Assembly (NCBI RefSeq): GCF_003063355.1
Contig: NZ_NESH01000002.1
Coordinates: 434,001-498,000, forward strand
Direction: 5' to 3'
Source of the DNA: Limnohabitans sp. Bal53
Lineage (GTDB): Bacteria > Pseudomonadota > Gammaproteobacteria > Burkholderiales > Burkholderiaceae_C
DNA: 64,000 nt
In this document: piece after piece, positions 56,153 through 64,000 of the stretch
Numbering within the stretch: position 1 is the first letter of the stretch
How the letters are laid out: every line of letters starts with the position of its first letter
The notes under the pieces: generated by a model
The model's input: only the letters and a program-made list of their open reading frames with translations
Database searches by the model: none
What the model was told of the DNA's origin: nothing
Position numbers and translations under genes: made by a program

Positions 56153-58332
56153 GCCGAAACTCCTGCAGCAGGTCCGGGCGAGACGGTGGCCGCCGGAGTA
56201 TTGGCGCTGGGTTGGCGCAAACGGTTCAGGACCTCGTCACGCGGCCCGTCGAGCACCACACGGCCTTTGTCGACCACCAAAATCCGGCTGACATAAGACA
56301 AAACCGAGGGCTTGTGCGTGACCACCACAATGGACGATTCAGCAGGCATGTTTTCAAAAAGATGTTGCATCACGCGGTTTTCAAGTTTGGCATCCATGGA
56401 GGCCGTGGGCTCATCGAGCAGCAAGACTTTGGGCATGGCCAGCAACATGCGTGTCAGGCCCACCAACTGGCGCTGCCCCCCCGACAAACCGCGTCCGCCC
56501 TCGGCAATGCTCAGCTCCAGGCCCTGGGGATGGTTTTGAATCACCTGATCGAGCCCGGTCATGGCCGCGGCTTTGAAGATCTGGCTGTCGCTGGGCAGGG
56601 GCAAGCCCAAGGTCAGGTTGTGCCGCAATGAACCATTGAACAGGCGCACGTCCTGAGGCAAATAGCCCACGTGCTCGCGCACAAACTCGGGCGCCAGATG
56701 CACCATGTCGACCTGGTCCAGGTAAACCTGACCCGAAGAAGGTTTGAACATCCCCGACAGCAACTTGATCAGGGTGGTCTTGCCAGAACCCACCGAGCCC
56801 AGGATGGCGATGCGCTCACCCGGCGCGATGCTCAACTGGGGCACCTCCAGACCGGGCAAATCTTTGGCATAGGTGAAATGGGCCTTGTTCAAACGGATAC
56901 CACCTCGGCACAACTCGGGCACCACAAGGCGCTCGCTGTACTCGCGTTCACTGGGCATGCCCATGATGCCGTTGAGTGATTGAAGCGCCATCTTGGCGTG
57001 CTGCCACTGCACGATCAACCCCGGCAGTTGTGCCACGGGCGTCAAGGCCCGCCCGGAGATGATGGAGCAAGCGATCAAGCCCCCCATGGTCAGGTGTCCG
57101 TTGTTGATGGCGTAAGCCCCAGCGGCGATCATGCCCGCGTAGCTCAGTTGTTGAATGGTTTGCGTCAGGTTGCTCGACAAGGTGGAGAACTGCCGCATTT
57201 TCAGCTCGCTGTCGGCCATGGTCGAGGTCATGCTGCGCCAGCGCTCGAGCATCTTCCATTCGGCGTTGGCGGCCTTGACCGATTCGATCCCGTCGATGGC
57301 CTCGATCAGTAAGCCGTTTTTTTCGTTGGACTCCTTCATGTGCATGCCGGTGTACTTTTCGATGGATCCGCGAAACGCCAAACCTGCCAGCACGGCCAAC
57401 GGCACAGCCACCAAGGGCACCAGCGCCACTGGTCCGGCAATGATGGCGATCACGCCCACGAACAAAATCGCAAAGGGCAAGTCGGCCATGATGAACAGAC
57501 TCGACGAAGTCAGGAAATTGCGCACCGATTCGAAATGCCGGATTTGCGAGGCGAAGGTGCCCACCGTGTTGGGCCGCGCGTCCATGCGGATGTCCAGGGC
57601 TTTGCCAAAAAACACCGCCGACAACTCCTGGTCGATCGCTTTGCAGGCACGGTCCACCATGAAGGCCCGCACCTGTTTGAGCACCAACTCCATCAAGATG
57701 GCAATGACCACCCCAATGGTCAGCACCCACAAAGTCGAATAGCCCTTGGTCGGGATCACACGGTCGTACACCTGCATCGAGTACAAAGCCGCTACCAGCC
57801 CCACCAAGCTGATCACGCAGGTGGCCACCACCGCCTCGAAGAACACCGAGCGGTAGCGCCGAATCGAGGTGGCAAACCAGTCGGTCGCGCTCAGTGCGCG
57901 GTGCCCCGACTCACCCGGGCGGGCGGGCATGATGCTCAGCTTCAACAAACGCCCCTGACGGGCATCGGCCATGGACAAAACGCAGGGGTTGCCCTCCGGG
58001 TCCTGACAGGTCAGGCGGTGACGGCCGGAGCCGCCGCGCACCAGCAAGACCTGCTCGCCCTCAGAGCCCACCCAAAGCATCGGGAAATCAGACGGCTTGA
58101 GATTTTTAGGGTCGAGCGCATGGATGTGCGCGGTGGGAAAGCGTCCCAGCCACCAGGCTTTGAGGCGCTCTTCGCGGCTCAGGTGATCCACCATCAGGCC
58201 ATCGGTGGTGCGCGACATCATGCCAAAGCGGTGCGCGGGTACGGCTTGGCCCAAGAGGCCCGCCAGTCGAGACAAAACCACCGCCAAGTTGCGGTCCAGC
58301 ATCATGCTGGAAGCGCTGTCGTGTTCAGTCAT
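56149..58332 (-). CDS. Type I secretion ABC transporter/ATPase (LapB-like)
   Basis: This is a 727-residue exporter. The N-terminal domain (about 1-135) is peptidase C39-like, but I see no catalytic Cys in its nucleophile region, so it probably only recognises substrate. Six transmembrane helices (about 160-450, VDRVIPTKGYSTLWVL) and a nucleotide-binding domain follow, with GSVGSGKTT near 510, LSGGQRQ near 617 and LLLDEPTASMD. Degenerate C39 domains are typical of exporters of large RTX adhesins or proteases. It overlaps the TolC gene by eight bases. Confidence 0.93.
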   Translation of the reverse strand: MTEHDSASSMMLDRNLAVVLSRLAGLLGQAVPAHRFGMMSRTTDGLMVDHLSREERLKAWWLGRFPTAHIHALDPKNLKPSDFPMLWVGSEGEQVLLVRGGSGRHRLTCQDPEGNPCVLSMADARQGRLLKLSIMPARPGESGHRALSATDWFATSIRRYRSVFFEAVVATCVISLVGLVAALYSMQVYDRVIPTKGYSTLWVLTIGVVIAILMELVLKQVRAFMVDRACKAIDQELSAVFFGKALDIRMDARPNTVGTFASQIRHFESVRNFLTSSSLFIMADLPFAILFVGVIAIIAGPVALVPLVAVPLAVLAGLAFRGSIEKYTGMHMKESNEKNGLLIEAIDGIESVKAANAEWKMLERWRSMTSTMADSELKMRQFSTLSSNLTQTIQQLSYAGMIAAGAYAINNGHLTMGGLIACSIISGRALTPVAQLPGLIVQWQHAKMALQSLNGIMGMPSEREYSERLVVPELCRGGIRLNKAHFTYAKDLPGLEVPQLSIAPGERIAILGSVGSGKTTLIKLLSGMFKPSSGQVYLDQVDMVHLAPEFVREHVGYLPQDVRLFNGSLRHNLTLGLPLPSDSQIFKAAAMTGLDQVIQNHPQGLELSIAEGGRGLSGGQRQLVGLTRMLLAMPKVLLLDEPTASMDAKLENRVMQHLFENMPAESSIVVVTHKPSVLSYVSRILVVDKGRVVLDGPRDEVLNRLRQPSANTPAATVSPGPAAGVSA

Positions 58333-59572
58333 GGATCAGTCCGAGCGCTTGGCTGTTCATGGGCCCGGTCAGCAACATCACGCGCAGCTGCAGTGACTGC
58401 GTGGTGGAAGACACATCGAGCGCGCTGTAATGGGCCTGGGCACTCTCGCGCAGGGCGTTGAGCACATCCAGCCAGTTTTTCTTGCCAATTTGGTACTGGC
58501 GCAGATAGGACTCCACCACATCCTCTGTGGCCGTGACCAACAAGCGGGCGGGCTCGACCTGTTGTGTGAGCGCATCGAGTTCGGCCAAAGTCGTGCGCAC
58601 TTGCTGCTCGAGCTGGCGTTCAAACACCACGGTGTTTTGCAGGCTGTTTTCCAGTCGCGAACGCGCTGCGGCAGCCACACTGCGGACCGACAAACCCGGG
58701 CCGGGAGTGAACTGCAGCGACAAATACGTGCGGTTGGCCTGGGTCGAATTGTCTTGGGCCCCTAAATTTTGGCGATGTGCCAAGGCCACCGTTGGGTAAA
58801 GGCCCGCTTGGGCCATGTCGATTTGCGCTTGGGCAACCTCTTGCTGGGTGCGCCAGCGAAGCAACTCGGCCGAGTGGGTTTTGCTCGCTTCAATGGCCAC
58901 GCCAACGTCTTGTGGTGGCAGGGCCATTCGGGTAGGTGCTTTCAAAGCCGTGTGAGGCTCGCCCACCAATTGCTGCAGGGCCAGCTGTGCCGTCTGCAAG
59001 GAACGGGCAAACTGGATGCGCTCGGTTACAGCTTGCTGAAAACGTGCAGTGGCCAGCACCTGATCGGTCAAGGGGCTGATCTCGGCCACCACGCGGCGTT
59101 GAATCAACTCCAGCAGCTTGCGGTGTTCGTTCTCGGTTTTGCGGGCCACCTCCAGCCGTTGGTGCCAGCGCAGCATTTCGAAAAACTGCTGCCCTGCTTG
59201 TTGCATCAAGCTGGTGCGTGTTTCTTGCAGACTGGCCTCGGCCAGTGTCAGTTGGGCTTGTGCCAAACGGTTTTGGGCATCGATTTTGCCGCCAGCCCAC
59301 AACGGTTGTTGTACCAACAAGGCCGCTTGGGGACGCCCCCCTGAGGCTGTGGCTTCGGTGCTCACAGTCGGATATCGCGACCATTTGGCTGTTTCCAGAT
59401 CCGCTTGTGCGGCTTTCACCTCGGCGAGTTTGGCTTTGACGCTAGGATGGTGCGTGGCTGCAAGACTCAGGGCATCGACCAGCCGTAACTCGGTGGCCAC
59501 AGAAATTGAAGGCCAGCCCCCCAGCAGGGCCGCCAACACCAAACTGGTTTGCCAAACTTTGCGATGGGTCAT
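58325..59572 (-). CDS. TolC-family outer-membrane channel of the type I system
   Basis: This 415-residue protein has a signal peptide that probably ends at SVA (residue 26). It contains the two repeated TolC halves rich in Ala, Gln and Leu helices, including RLVDALSLAATHHPSVKAK, the LVQQPLWAGGKID segment and GKKNWLDVLNALRESAQAH. The start is uncertain: ATG 59572 is used, and a GTG at 59587 adds five residues. It is first in the operon; the region before it is A+T-rich and probably holds the promoter. It forms the exit duct for the substrate. Confidence 0.9.
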   Translation of the reverse strand: MTHRKVWQTSLVLAALLGGWPSISVATELRLVDALSLAATHHPSVKAKLAEVKAAQADLETAKWSRYPTVSTEATASGGRPQAALLVQQPLWAGGKIDAQNRLAQAQLTLAEASLQETRTSLMQQAGQQFFEMLRWHQRLEVARKTENEHRKLLELIQRRVVAEISPLTDQVLATARFQQAVTERIQFARSLQTAQLALQQLVGEPHTALKAPTRMALPPQDVGVAIEASKTHSAELLRWRTQQEVAQAQIDMAQAGLYPTVALAHRQNLGAQDNSTQANRTYLSLQFTPGPGLSVRSVAAAARSRLENSLQNTVVFERQLEQQVRTTLAELDALTQQVEPARLLVTATEDVVESYLRQYQIGKKNWLDVLNALRESAQAHYSALDVSSTTQSLQLRVMLLTGPMNSQALGLIHD

Positions 59573-59649
59573 TTGAGTAAAAATCACTTTTCAGTGTTTT
59601 ATTAATTTAGTACTCAAATATTATTGCATGATAATTCCCAGTAACGCAT

Positions 59650-59679
59650 AAAAAAACCCACTGTCATCAAGACAGTGGG
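59650..59679 (-). terminator. Rho-independent terminator after the CBS gene
   Basis: CCCACTGTC pairs with GACAGTGGG around ATCAA; on the minus strand it is followed by seven T. It lies 56 bases past the CBS gene's stop and before the secretion operon's promoter region. Confidence 0.9.
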
Positions 59680-59734
59680 CACATAAACAAATGGAACCTT
59701 CACCCTTGGGTGGCGATCACCAAGGCAAGGCGGA

Positions 59735-60193
59735 TCAGTTGGAAGGCTGAGTGCTTTCCTGGTCAGGCCAGTCACGGATGTAGGCCTTGAGCATCTTGTT
59801 CTCAAAGTCTTGGCTGTCCACCACGGCTTTGGCCACATCGTAAAAACTGATCACGCCCATCAAGGTCGCGCCATCCATGATGGGCATGTAGCGGGCATGG
59901 CGCTCGAGCATGATGCGGCGCACCTCGTCCAAATCGGTCTCGCTGGTGCAGGACATGGGCTGCGCGTCCATGGCTTCGAGCACAGTCGTTTGGCCCACCT
60001 GACCGCCGTTTTTGACCACTTGCTGAATCACTTCGCGAAAGGTCAGCATGCCCGCCAGCTGGCCTTGGGACATGACGACCAGGGAACCGATGTCTTTTTC
60101 GGCCATGGCATTGAGGGCGCTGGACAGGAGTTCATCGGGGTTGACCGTGAACAAGGTGCTCCCCTTGACCCGCAAAATATCGCTGACTTTCAT
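59735..60193 (-). CDS. CBS-domain protein
   Basis: This 152-residue protein consists of one CBS pair (about 5-60 and 72-135; MKVSDILRVKG, ALNAMAEKDIGSLVVM, GMLTFREVIQQVV, RRIMLERHARYMPIM, GVISFYDVAKAVVD). Such pairs bind adenine nucleotides and act as energy sensors or partners of other proteins. AGGAGA precedes ATG 60193 by seven bases. It stands alone with its own terminator. Partner unknown. Confidence 0.9.
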   Translation of the reverse strand: MKVSDILRVKGSTLFTVNPDELLSSALNAMAEKDIGSLVVMSQGQLAGMLTFREVIQQVVKNGGQVGQTTVLEAMDAQPMSCTSETDLDEVRRIMLERHARYMPIMDGATLMGVISFYDVAKAVVDSQDFENKMLKAYIRDWPDQESTQPSN

Positions 60194-60304
60194 GGTGTCT
60201 CTCCTCAAGCTGGTGTGTAACTACCGTGGATTTAATATAGCCCACAATGTGCGCCGTGCACAGCGTTTCACACACGCAGGCCTTTTCTTTTTTCGGAGAC
60301 TCCC

Positions 60305-61603
60305 ATGGCTGGCTACAGCGATCCCGGTTTTGACACCTTGGCCCTGCATGCAGGCGCTGCCCCCGATCCGACCACCGGTGCCCGCGCGGTGCCGATCCAT
60401 CTGACCACGTCCTTCGTTTTTGAGTCTTCAGACCAGGCTGCAGCGCTGTTCAACCTTGAGCGCCCAGGCCACGTGTACAGCCGCATCAGCAACCCCACCA
60501 ACGCGGTGCTGGAGCAGCGCATCTCGGCTTTGGAGGGCGGCATCGGCGCCATCACCACATCCAGCGGGCAAGCGGCCTTGCATTTGGCCATTGCCACCCT
60601 CATGGGTGCGGGCTCGCACATCGTGGCATCGAGTGCTTTGTACGGCGGTTCACACAACCTGCTGCACTACACCCTGAGCCGCTTTGGCATCCGCACCACC
60701 TTTGTCAAACCCGGCGATTTGGACGCCTGGCAGGCTGCGGTACAACCCGACACCAAACTGTTTTTTGGCGAAACCGTGGGCAACCCCGGCATGGACGTGC
60801 TGGACATTGAGGCTGTGAGCGCCATCGCACACGAAGCGGGTGTGCCCTTGCTGGTGGACTCCACCCTCACCTCGCCCTGGCTCATCAAGCCCTTCGACCA
60901 CGGGGCCGATCTGGTTTACCACTCGGCCACCAAGTTTTTGTCGGGCCACGGCACGGTGGTGGGCGGCGTGGTGGTCGATGGCGGCAGTTTTGACTGGGAC
61001 AAATCGGGCAAATTTGCGGAGCTGAGCCAAGCCTACGAGGGCTTTCACAACATGGTGTTCAGCGAAGAAAGCACCGTGGGCGCCTTCTTGCTGCGCGCCC
61101 GGCGCGAGGGCCTGCGCGACTTTGGCGCTTGCATGAGCCCACACACCGCCTGGCTGATCTTGCAAGGCATCGAAACCCTGCCCCTGCGCATGGCCCGCCA
61201 CATGGACAACACAGCCAAAGTGGTCGAATTTTTGGCCGCGCACCCTTCGGTCAGCCGCGTAGGCCACCCGATGCTGGAGAGCCACCCATCGCACGCTTTG
61301 GCACAAAAACTCTTGCCACGCGGCGCAGGCTCGGTGTTCAGTTTTGACATCAAAGGCTCTCGCGCCCAAGGCCAAAAGTTCATCGAAACCCTCAAGGTCT
61401 TCAGCCACCTGGCCAACGTGGGCGACTGCCGCAGCCTGGTGATCCACCCGGCCAGCACCACGCATTTCCGAATGACCGACGAGGCCTTGGCCGCAGGCGG
61501 CATTGGCCCCGGAACCATCAGACTGTCGATCGGCTTGGAAGACCCTGCTGACCTGATCGACGACCTGAAAAAGGCGCTCAAAGCCGCGGAGAAAGCAGCA
61601 TGA
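60305..61603 (+). CDS. O-acetylhomoserine/O-succinylhomoserine sulfhydrylase (MetY/MetZ type)
   Basis: This 432-residue PLP enzyme of the Cys/Met metabolism family makes homocysteine or methionine from an O-acylhomoserine and a sulfide or thiol. Tyr58 and Arg60 in VYSRISNPTN bind the PLP phosphate; the PLP-binding Lys is Lys210 in HSATKFLSGHG. The length fits MetY better than the 390-400 residue MetZ, so MetY is favoured. CGGAGA precedes the ATG. Its stop overlaps the hydrolase ATG by four bases. Confidence 0.9.
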   Translation: MAGYSDPGFDTLALHAGAAPDPTTGARAVPIHLTTSFVFESSDQAAALFNLERPGHVYSRISNPTNAVLEQRISALEGGIGAITTSSGQAALHLAIATLMGAGSHIVASSALYGGSHNLLHYTLSRFGIRTTFVKPGDLDAWQAAVQPDTKLFFGETVGNPGMDVLDIEAVSAIAHEAGVPLLVDSTLTSPWLIKPFDHGADLVYHSATKFLSGHGTVVGGVVVDGGSFDWDKSGKFAELSQAYEGFHNMVFSEESTVGAFLLRARREGLRDFGACMSPHTAWLILQGIETLPLRMARHMDNTAKVVEFLAAHPSVSRVGHPMLESHPSHALAQKLLPRGAGSVFSFDIKGSRAQGQKFIETLKVFSHLANVGDCRSLVIHPASTTHFRMTDEALAAGGIGPGTIRLSIGLEDPADLIDDLKKALKAAEKAA

Positions 61604-62418
61604 AAATCACCGTTCAAGGCCACGAGCTTTACGCCTACACCGGCGGCAAGCCCTTCAACCCCGCGCAACCCACCGCTGTGTTCATCCATGGCGTGCTCAA
61701 CGACCACAGCGTCTGGATTTTGCAAACCCGCTATATGGCGCACCACGGCTGGAACGTGCTGGCCATCGACCTGCCCGGGCACTGCAAAAGCGAAGGCACA
61801 CCACCCCAAAGCGTGGAAGAAGCGGCCGACACCCTCATCGCGCTGCTCAATGCGCTGAACATCGAAAAAGCCGCGCTGATCGGCCACAGCTTTGGCTCGC
61901 TGATCGCCCTGGAAGCCGCGGCCCGCGACGGTGCAGACCACCCCGGACGGGTGAGCCACCTGGTCATGGTGGGCACGGCCTACCCCATGCGCGTGTCACC
62001 GGCCTTGCTCGATCTGTCGGTCAGCGCACCCTTCAAAGCCATTGACATGGTCAACAGCTTCTCGCACTCCACGCTGGCCCCACCGCCTTCTGCCTTGGGC
62101 CCCGGCACTTGGCTTTATGGCGGCAGCAAGGCGCTCATGCGGCGGGTGCTGGCCAGCAACACACAAGTGAACGTGTTCCACACGGGATTCAAGGCCTGCG
62201 ACGACTACCGAGGCGCAGAAGCGGCCATGCCAAAAGTGGCTTGTCCCACGCTGTTTGTGCTGGGCAGCGCCGATCAAATGACGCCGCCCAAAGCGGCGCA
62301 AACCCTGATCGATTTGTGCGGCCAGCCCAAAGTAGAGAAGCTGCCAGCCGGTCACTCGCTCATGACCGAAGCGCCCGAAGGCGTGTTGAAGGCGCTCAAG
62401 GATTTTTTGAAGCCTTGA
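61600..62418 (+). CDS. Alpha/beta hydrolase coupled to the MetY-type gene
   Basis: This 272-residue hydrolase has the oxyanion region FIHGVLNDHS (28-37), nucleophile Ser97 in IGHSFGS, Asp in LGSADQMTPP and His in PAGHSLMTEAP. Helix RALNIEKAALIGHS is typical of the MetX/esterase-like branch. Overlap with the upstream gene (ATGA) means coupled translation. It might act on an acyl ester in the same sulfur pathway, but this is inference. Confidence 0.87.
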   Translation: MKITVQGHELYAYTGGKPFNPAQPTAVFIHGVLNDHSVWILQTRYMAHHGWNVLAIDLPGHCKSEGTPPQSVEEAADTLIALLNALNIEKAALIGHSFGSLIALEAAARDGADHPGRVSHLVMVGTAYPMRVSPALLDLSVSAPFKAIDMVNSFSHSTLAPPPSALGPGTWLYGGSKALMRRVLASNTQVNVFHTGFKACDDYRGAEAAMPKVACPTLFVLGSADQMTPPKAAQTLIDLCGQPKVEKLPAGHSLMTEAPEGVLKALKDFLKP

Positions 62419-62458
62419 GCATGAAGGCCATTCGCGCACAGGGGTGCGCTTCTACGAC

Positions 62459-63787
62459 ATGAACACATTGACTGCCCAGATCACCCCGCCCTTGTCGGCT
62501 GAGCGGGCCAGCGAGTTGGCCCAAAGCCTGGACCTGCGGGCCTTGCCACGAGACTTTCTGGACAACCCTTACCCGGTCTACGCCGCGCTGCGCGAGTCCG
62601 AACCCTTCAAGCGCATGCCCGACGGCTCGTACTTCCTCACACGGCACGCCGATCTGGTGGCGGTGTACCGCGACGCCAAAGTGTTCAGCTCCGACAAGCA
62701 AGTGGAGTTCAGCCCCAAATACAACCACGCGCCTTTCAACCAGCCGCCCTACGCCACAGCAAGCGGTGTCTCCCCGCTGTTCGAGCACCACACCAGCAGC
62801 TTGGTCTTCAACGATCCGCCACTGCACACCCGGGTTCGCCGACTCATCATGGGCGCCCTCACCCGCCGGGCCATTGAAGCCATGGAGCCAGGCCTGGTGT
62901 TGCTGGTGGACAGCCTGCTGGACAAGATTGAAGCGCAAGGCGGTGGCGACCTGATCGAAGACTTTGCCTCGGCCATTCCAGTCGAGATCATCGGCAACCT
63001 GCTGGGTGTGCCACATGCCGAGCGCGAACCGCTGCGCGGCTGGTCGCTGGCCATTTTGGGGGCGCTTGAACCATCCCTTAGCCCTGAACAAGAAGCACTG
63101 GGCCACCGCAGCGTGACCGAGTTTTTGACCTATCTGCGCCAATTGGTGGCGCAGCGCCGCCAGCACCCCGCAGACCCGGAGCACGACGTGCTGACCCGCT
63201 TGATCCAGGGTGAGGAAAATGGCGAAGCCCTGAGCGAAGTCGAGCTGCTGCAAAACTGTGTTTTTTTGCTCAATGCCGGGCACGAGACCACCACCAACCT
63301 GATCGGCAACGCCCTCATCAGCCTGCAGGAATGGCCCGAGCAGCGAGAACAACTCCAAGCCGATCTGAAAGCAGCCAGCTCTGACGAAGTGCGCGAACGA
63401 ATCCTGGGTTTGGCGGTCGATGAATTTTTGCGTTTCGAATCATCCAACCAGCTGAGCAACCGCCGCGCGGTTCAAGCCACCCAAGTCAACGGCGTTGACT
63501 TGCCCGCCGGGGCCTTGGTCACGCTGTGCATTGGCGCGGCCAACCGCGACCCGGCGGTTTACGAGAATCCCGAGCAACTGGACCTGCGCCGCACCGGCAA
63601 CAAGCACCTGGCCTTTGGCTTTGGCGTGCACCAGTGCGCGGGCCTGAGTCTGGCGCGTTTGGAAGGCCGCGTGGCCATTGGCCGTTTTTTGCAGCGCTTT
63701 CCCAATTACCAGCTCACGCAAGCGCCTCAGCGCGGCGGCCGGGCCCGGTTTCGCGGCTTTTTACACGCCCCGTTTTCAATCCGATAA
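62459..63787 (+). CDS. Cytochrome P450 (soluble bacterial type)
   Basis: This 442-residue heme monooxygenase has Cys393 in FGFGVHQCAG as heme ligand, the I-helix AGHETT at 273-278 and the ExxR pair in DEFLRF (Glu322, Arg325). There is no membrane anchor, so an external ferredoxin or flavodoxin system is needed; none is encoded nearby. ATG 62459 is preferred; a GTG at 62444 is possible. It is 40 bases after the hydrolase. The substrate is unknown. Confidence 0.95.
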   Translation: MNTLTAQITPPLSAERASELAQSLDLRALPRDFLDNPYPVYAALRESEPFKRMPDGSYFLTRHADLVAVYRDAKVFSSDKQVEFSPKYNHAPFNQPPYATASGVSPLFEHHTSSLVFNDPPLHTRVRRLIMGALTRRAIEAMEPGLVLLVDSLLDKIEAQGGGDLIEDFASAIPVEIIGNLLGVPHAEREPLRGWSLAILGALEPSLSPEQEALGHRSVTEFLTYLRQLVAQRRQHPADPEHDVLTRLIQGEENGEALSEVELLQNCVFLLNAGHETTTNLIGNALISLQEWPEQREQLQADLKAASSDEVRERILGLAVDEFLRFESSNQLSNRRAVQATQVNGVDLPAGALVTLCIGAANRDPAVYENPEQLDLRRTGNKHLAFGFGVHQCAGLSLARLEGRVAIGRFLQRFPNYQLTQAPQRGGRARFRGFLHAPFSIR

Positions 63788-63805
63788 GCAACAAGGAGAC
63801 ACGCC

Positions 63806-64000
63806 ATGAACCCGACTGAAACCCCCAAGGTTGAGCACAACAGCTTTGCCGAGTTCTACCCGTTTTACCTGAGCGAGCACAGCCACCGAACCTGCCGCCG
63901 CATGCATTTTGTGGGCAGTACGCTGAGCCTGATGTGTCTGGCCATGTTGGCCGTGACCGGCAAACCGCAGTACTTTTTGTACGCCCTTCTGTGTGGTTAC
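63806..64000 (+). CDS. DUF962/Mpo1-like membrane protein (cut by window end)
   Basis: These are the first 65 residues of a protein with the DUF962 pattern FAEFYPFYLSEHSHRTCRRMHFVGSTL, where the His residues match metal ligands of the yeast dioxygenase Mpo1 (alpha-oxidation of phytosphingosine-derived 2-hydroxy fatty acids). The next stretch is hydrophobic (SLMCLAMLAVTG). AAGGAG precedes the ATG by about seven bases. The rest lies beyond the window. Proximity to P450 and hydrolase genes suggests lipid metabolism, by inference. Confidence 0.8.
   Translation, partial: MNPTETPKVEHNSFAEFYPFYLSEHSHRTCRRMHFVGSTLSLMCLAMLAVTGKPQYFLYALLCGY

Overview
The window looks like chromosomal DNA of a betaproteobacterium, most likely a freshwater Comamonadaceae (Burkholderiales) of the Limnohabitans/Rhodoferax type. 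This rests on gene content and order (map-glnD, selO-msrB-yciB-bolA-PPIase, aroC beside an HcaT-like MFS gene), the G+C-rich coding style and the livHMGF-type transporter next to beta-oxidation genes. No database search was possible, so the taxon is inference. No rRNA, tRNA, CRISPR array, phage or transposase gene was recognised.

Layout. 1-9 kb: thioesterase, HSL-type hydrolase, iron alcohol dehydrogenase, TfoX-N protein, trhO, DUF1330 protein, patatin-like lipase and tex, separated by dense clusters of a palindromic REP element. 9.2-10.2 kb: two tandem 130-residue lipoproteins ending in an HExxH motif. 10.2-20.1 kb: a leftward block of acyl-CoA and redox enzymes (two SDRs, GST-like protein, MDR reductase, PaaI-type thioesterase, Dabb protein, DmdC-type acyl-CoA dehydrogenase, thiolase, FadB-like protein) with a TetR-like palindrome before the FadB-like gene. 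20.3-27.3 kb: a branched-chain-type ABC importer and an acyl-CoA synthetase, plausibly feeding the same beta-oxidation route. 27.4-35 kb, rightward: selO, msrB, yciB, bolA, parvulin, rlhA and an orphan histidine kinase. 35-42.7 kb, leftward: a SWIM-SNF2 helicase and purL. 42.9-46.4 kb: a toxin-antitoxin pair and a GntR/PhyH-dioxygenase/SAF-oxidoreductase operon. 46.5-51.6 kb: map, glnD, an aldo/keto reductase and what look like remnants of a two-component flavin monooxygenase locus. 51.6-54.9 kb: hydrolase, MFS transporter, aroC. 54.9-59.6 kb: a complete type I secretion operon. 59.7-64 kb: CBS protein, metY-like gene, hydrolase, cytochrome P450 and a truncated DUF962 gene.

The most unusual content is in the repeats and in the starts of genes. 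(1) A GTAG-type REP family, about 25 arms in six places, some with compensating stem changes, and one arm forming the C-terminus of a thioesterase. (2) A different palindrome (core GCCACGCTTCGCTCGC) lies in frame inside both selO and the essential purL, resembling the protein-embedded palindromes of Rickettsia. (3) At 31.2-31.5 kb, two perfect hairpins with unrelated 18-bp stems carry the same 25-base loop sequence in opposite orientations. (4) rlhA, map and aroC each have the same 10-mer TGGGATAATC about 7-8 bases before ATG and no Shine-Dalgarno sequence, suggesting leaderless mRNAs driven by an extended -10 element; trhO has a weaker version.
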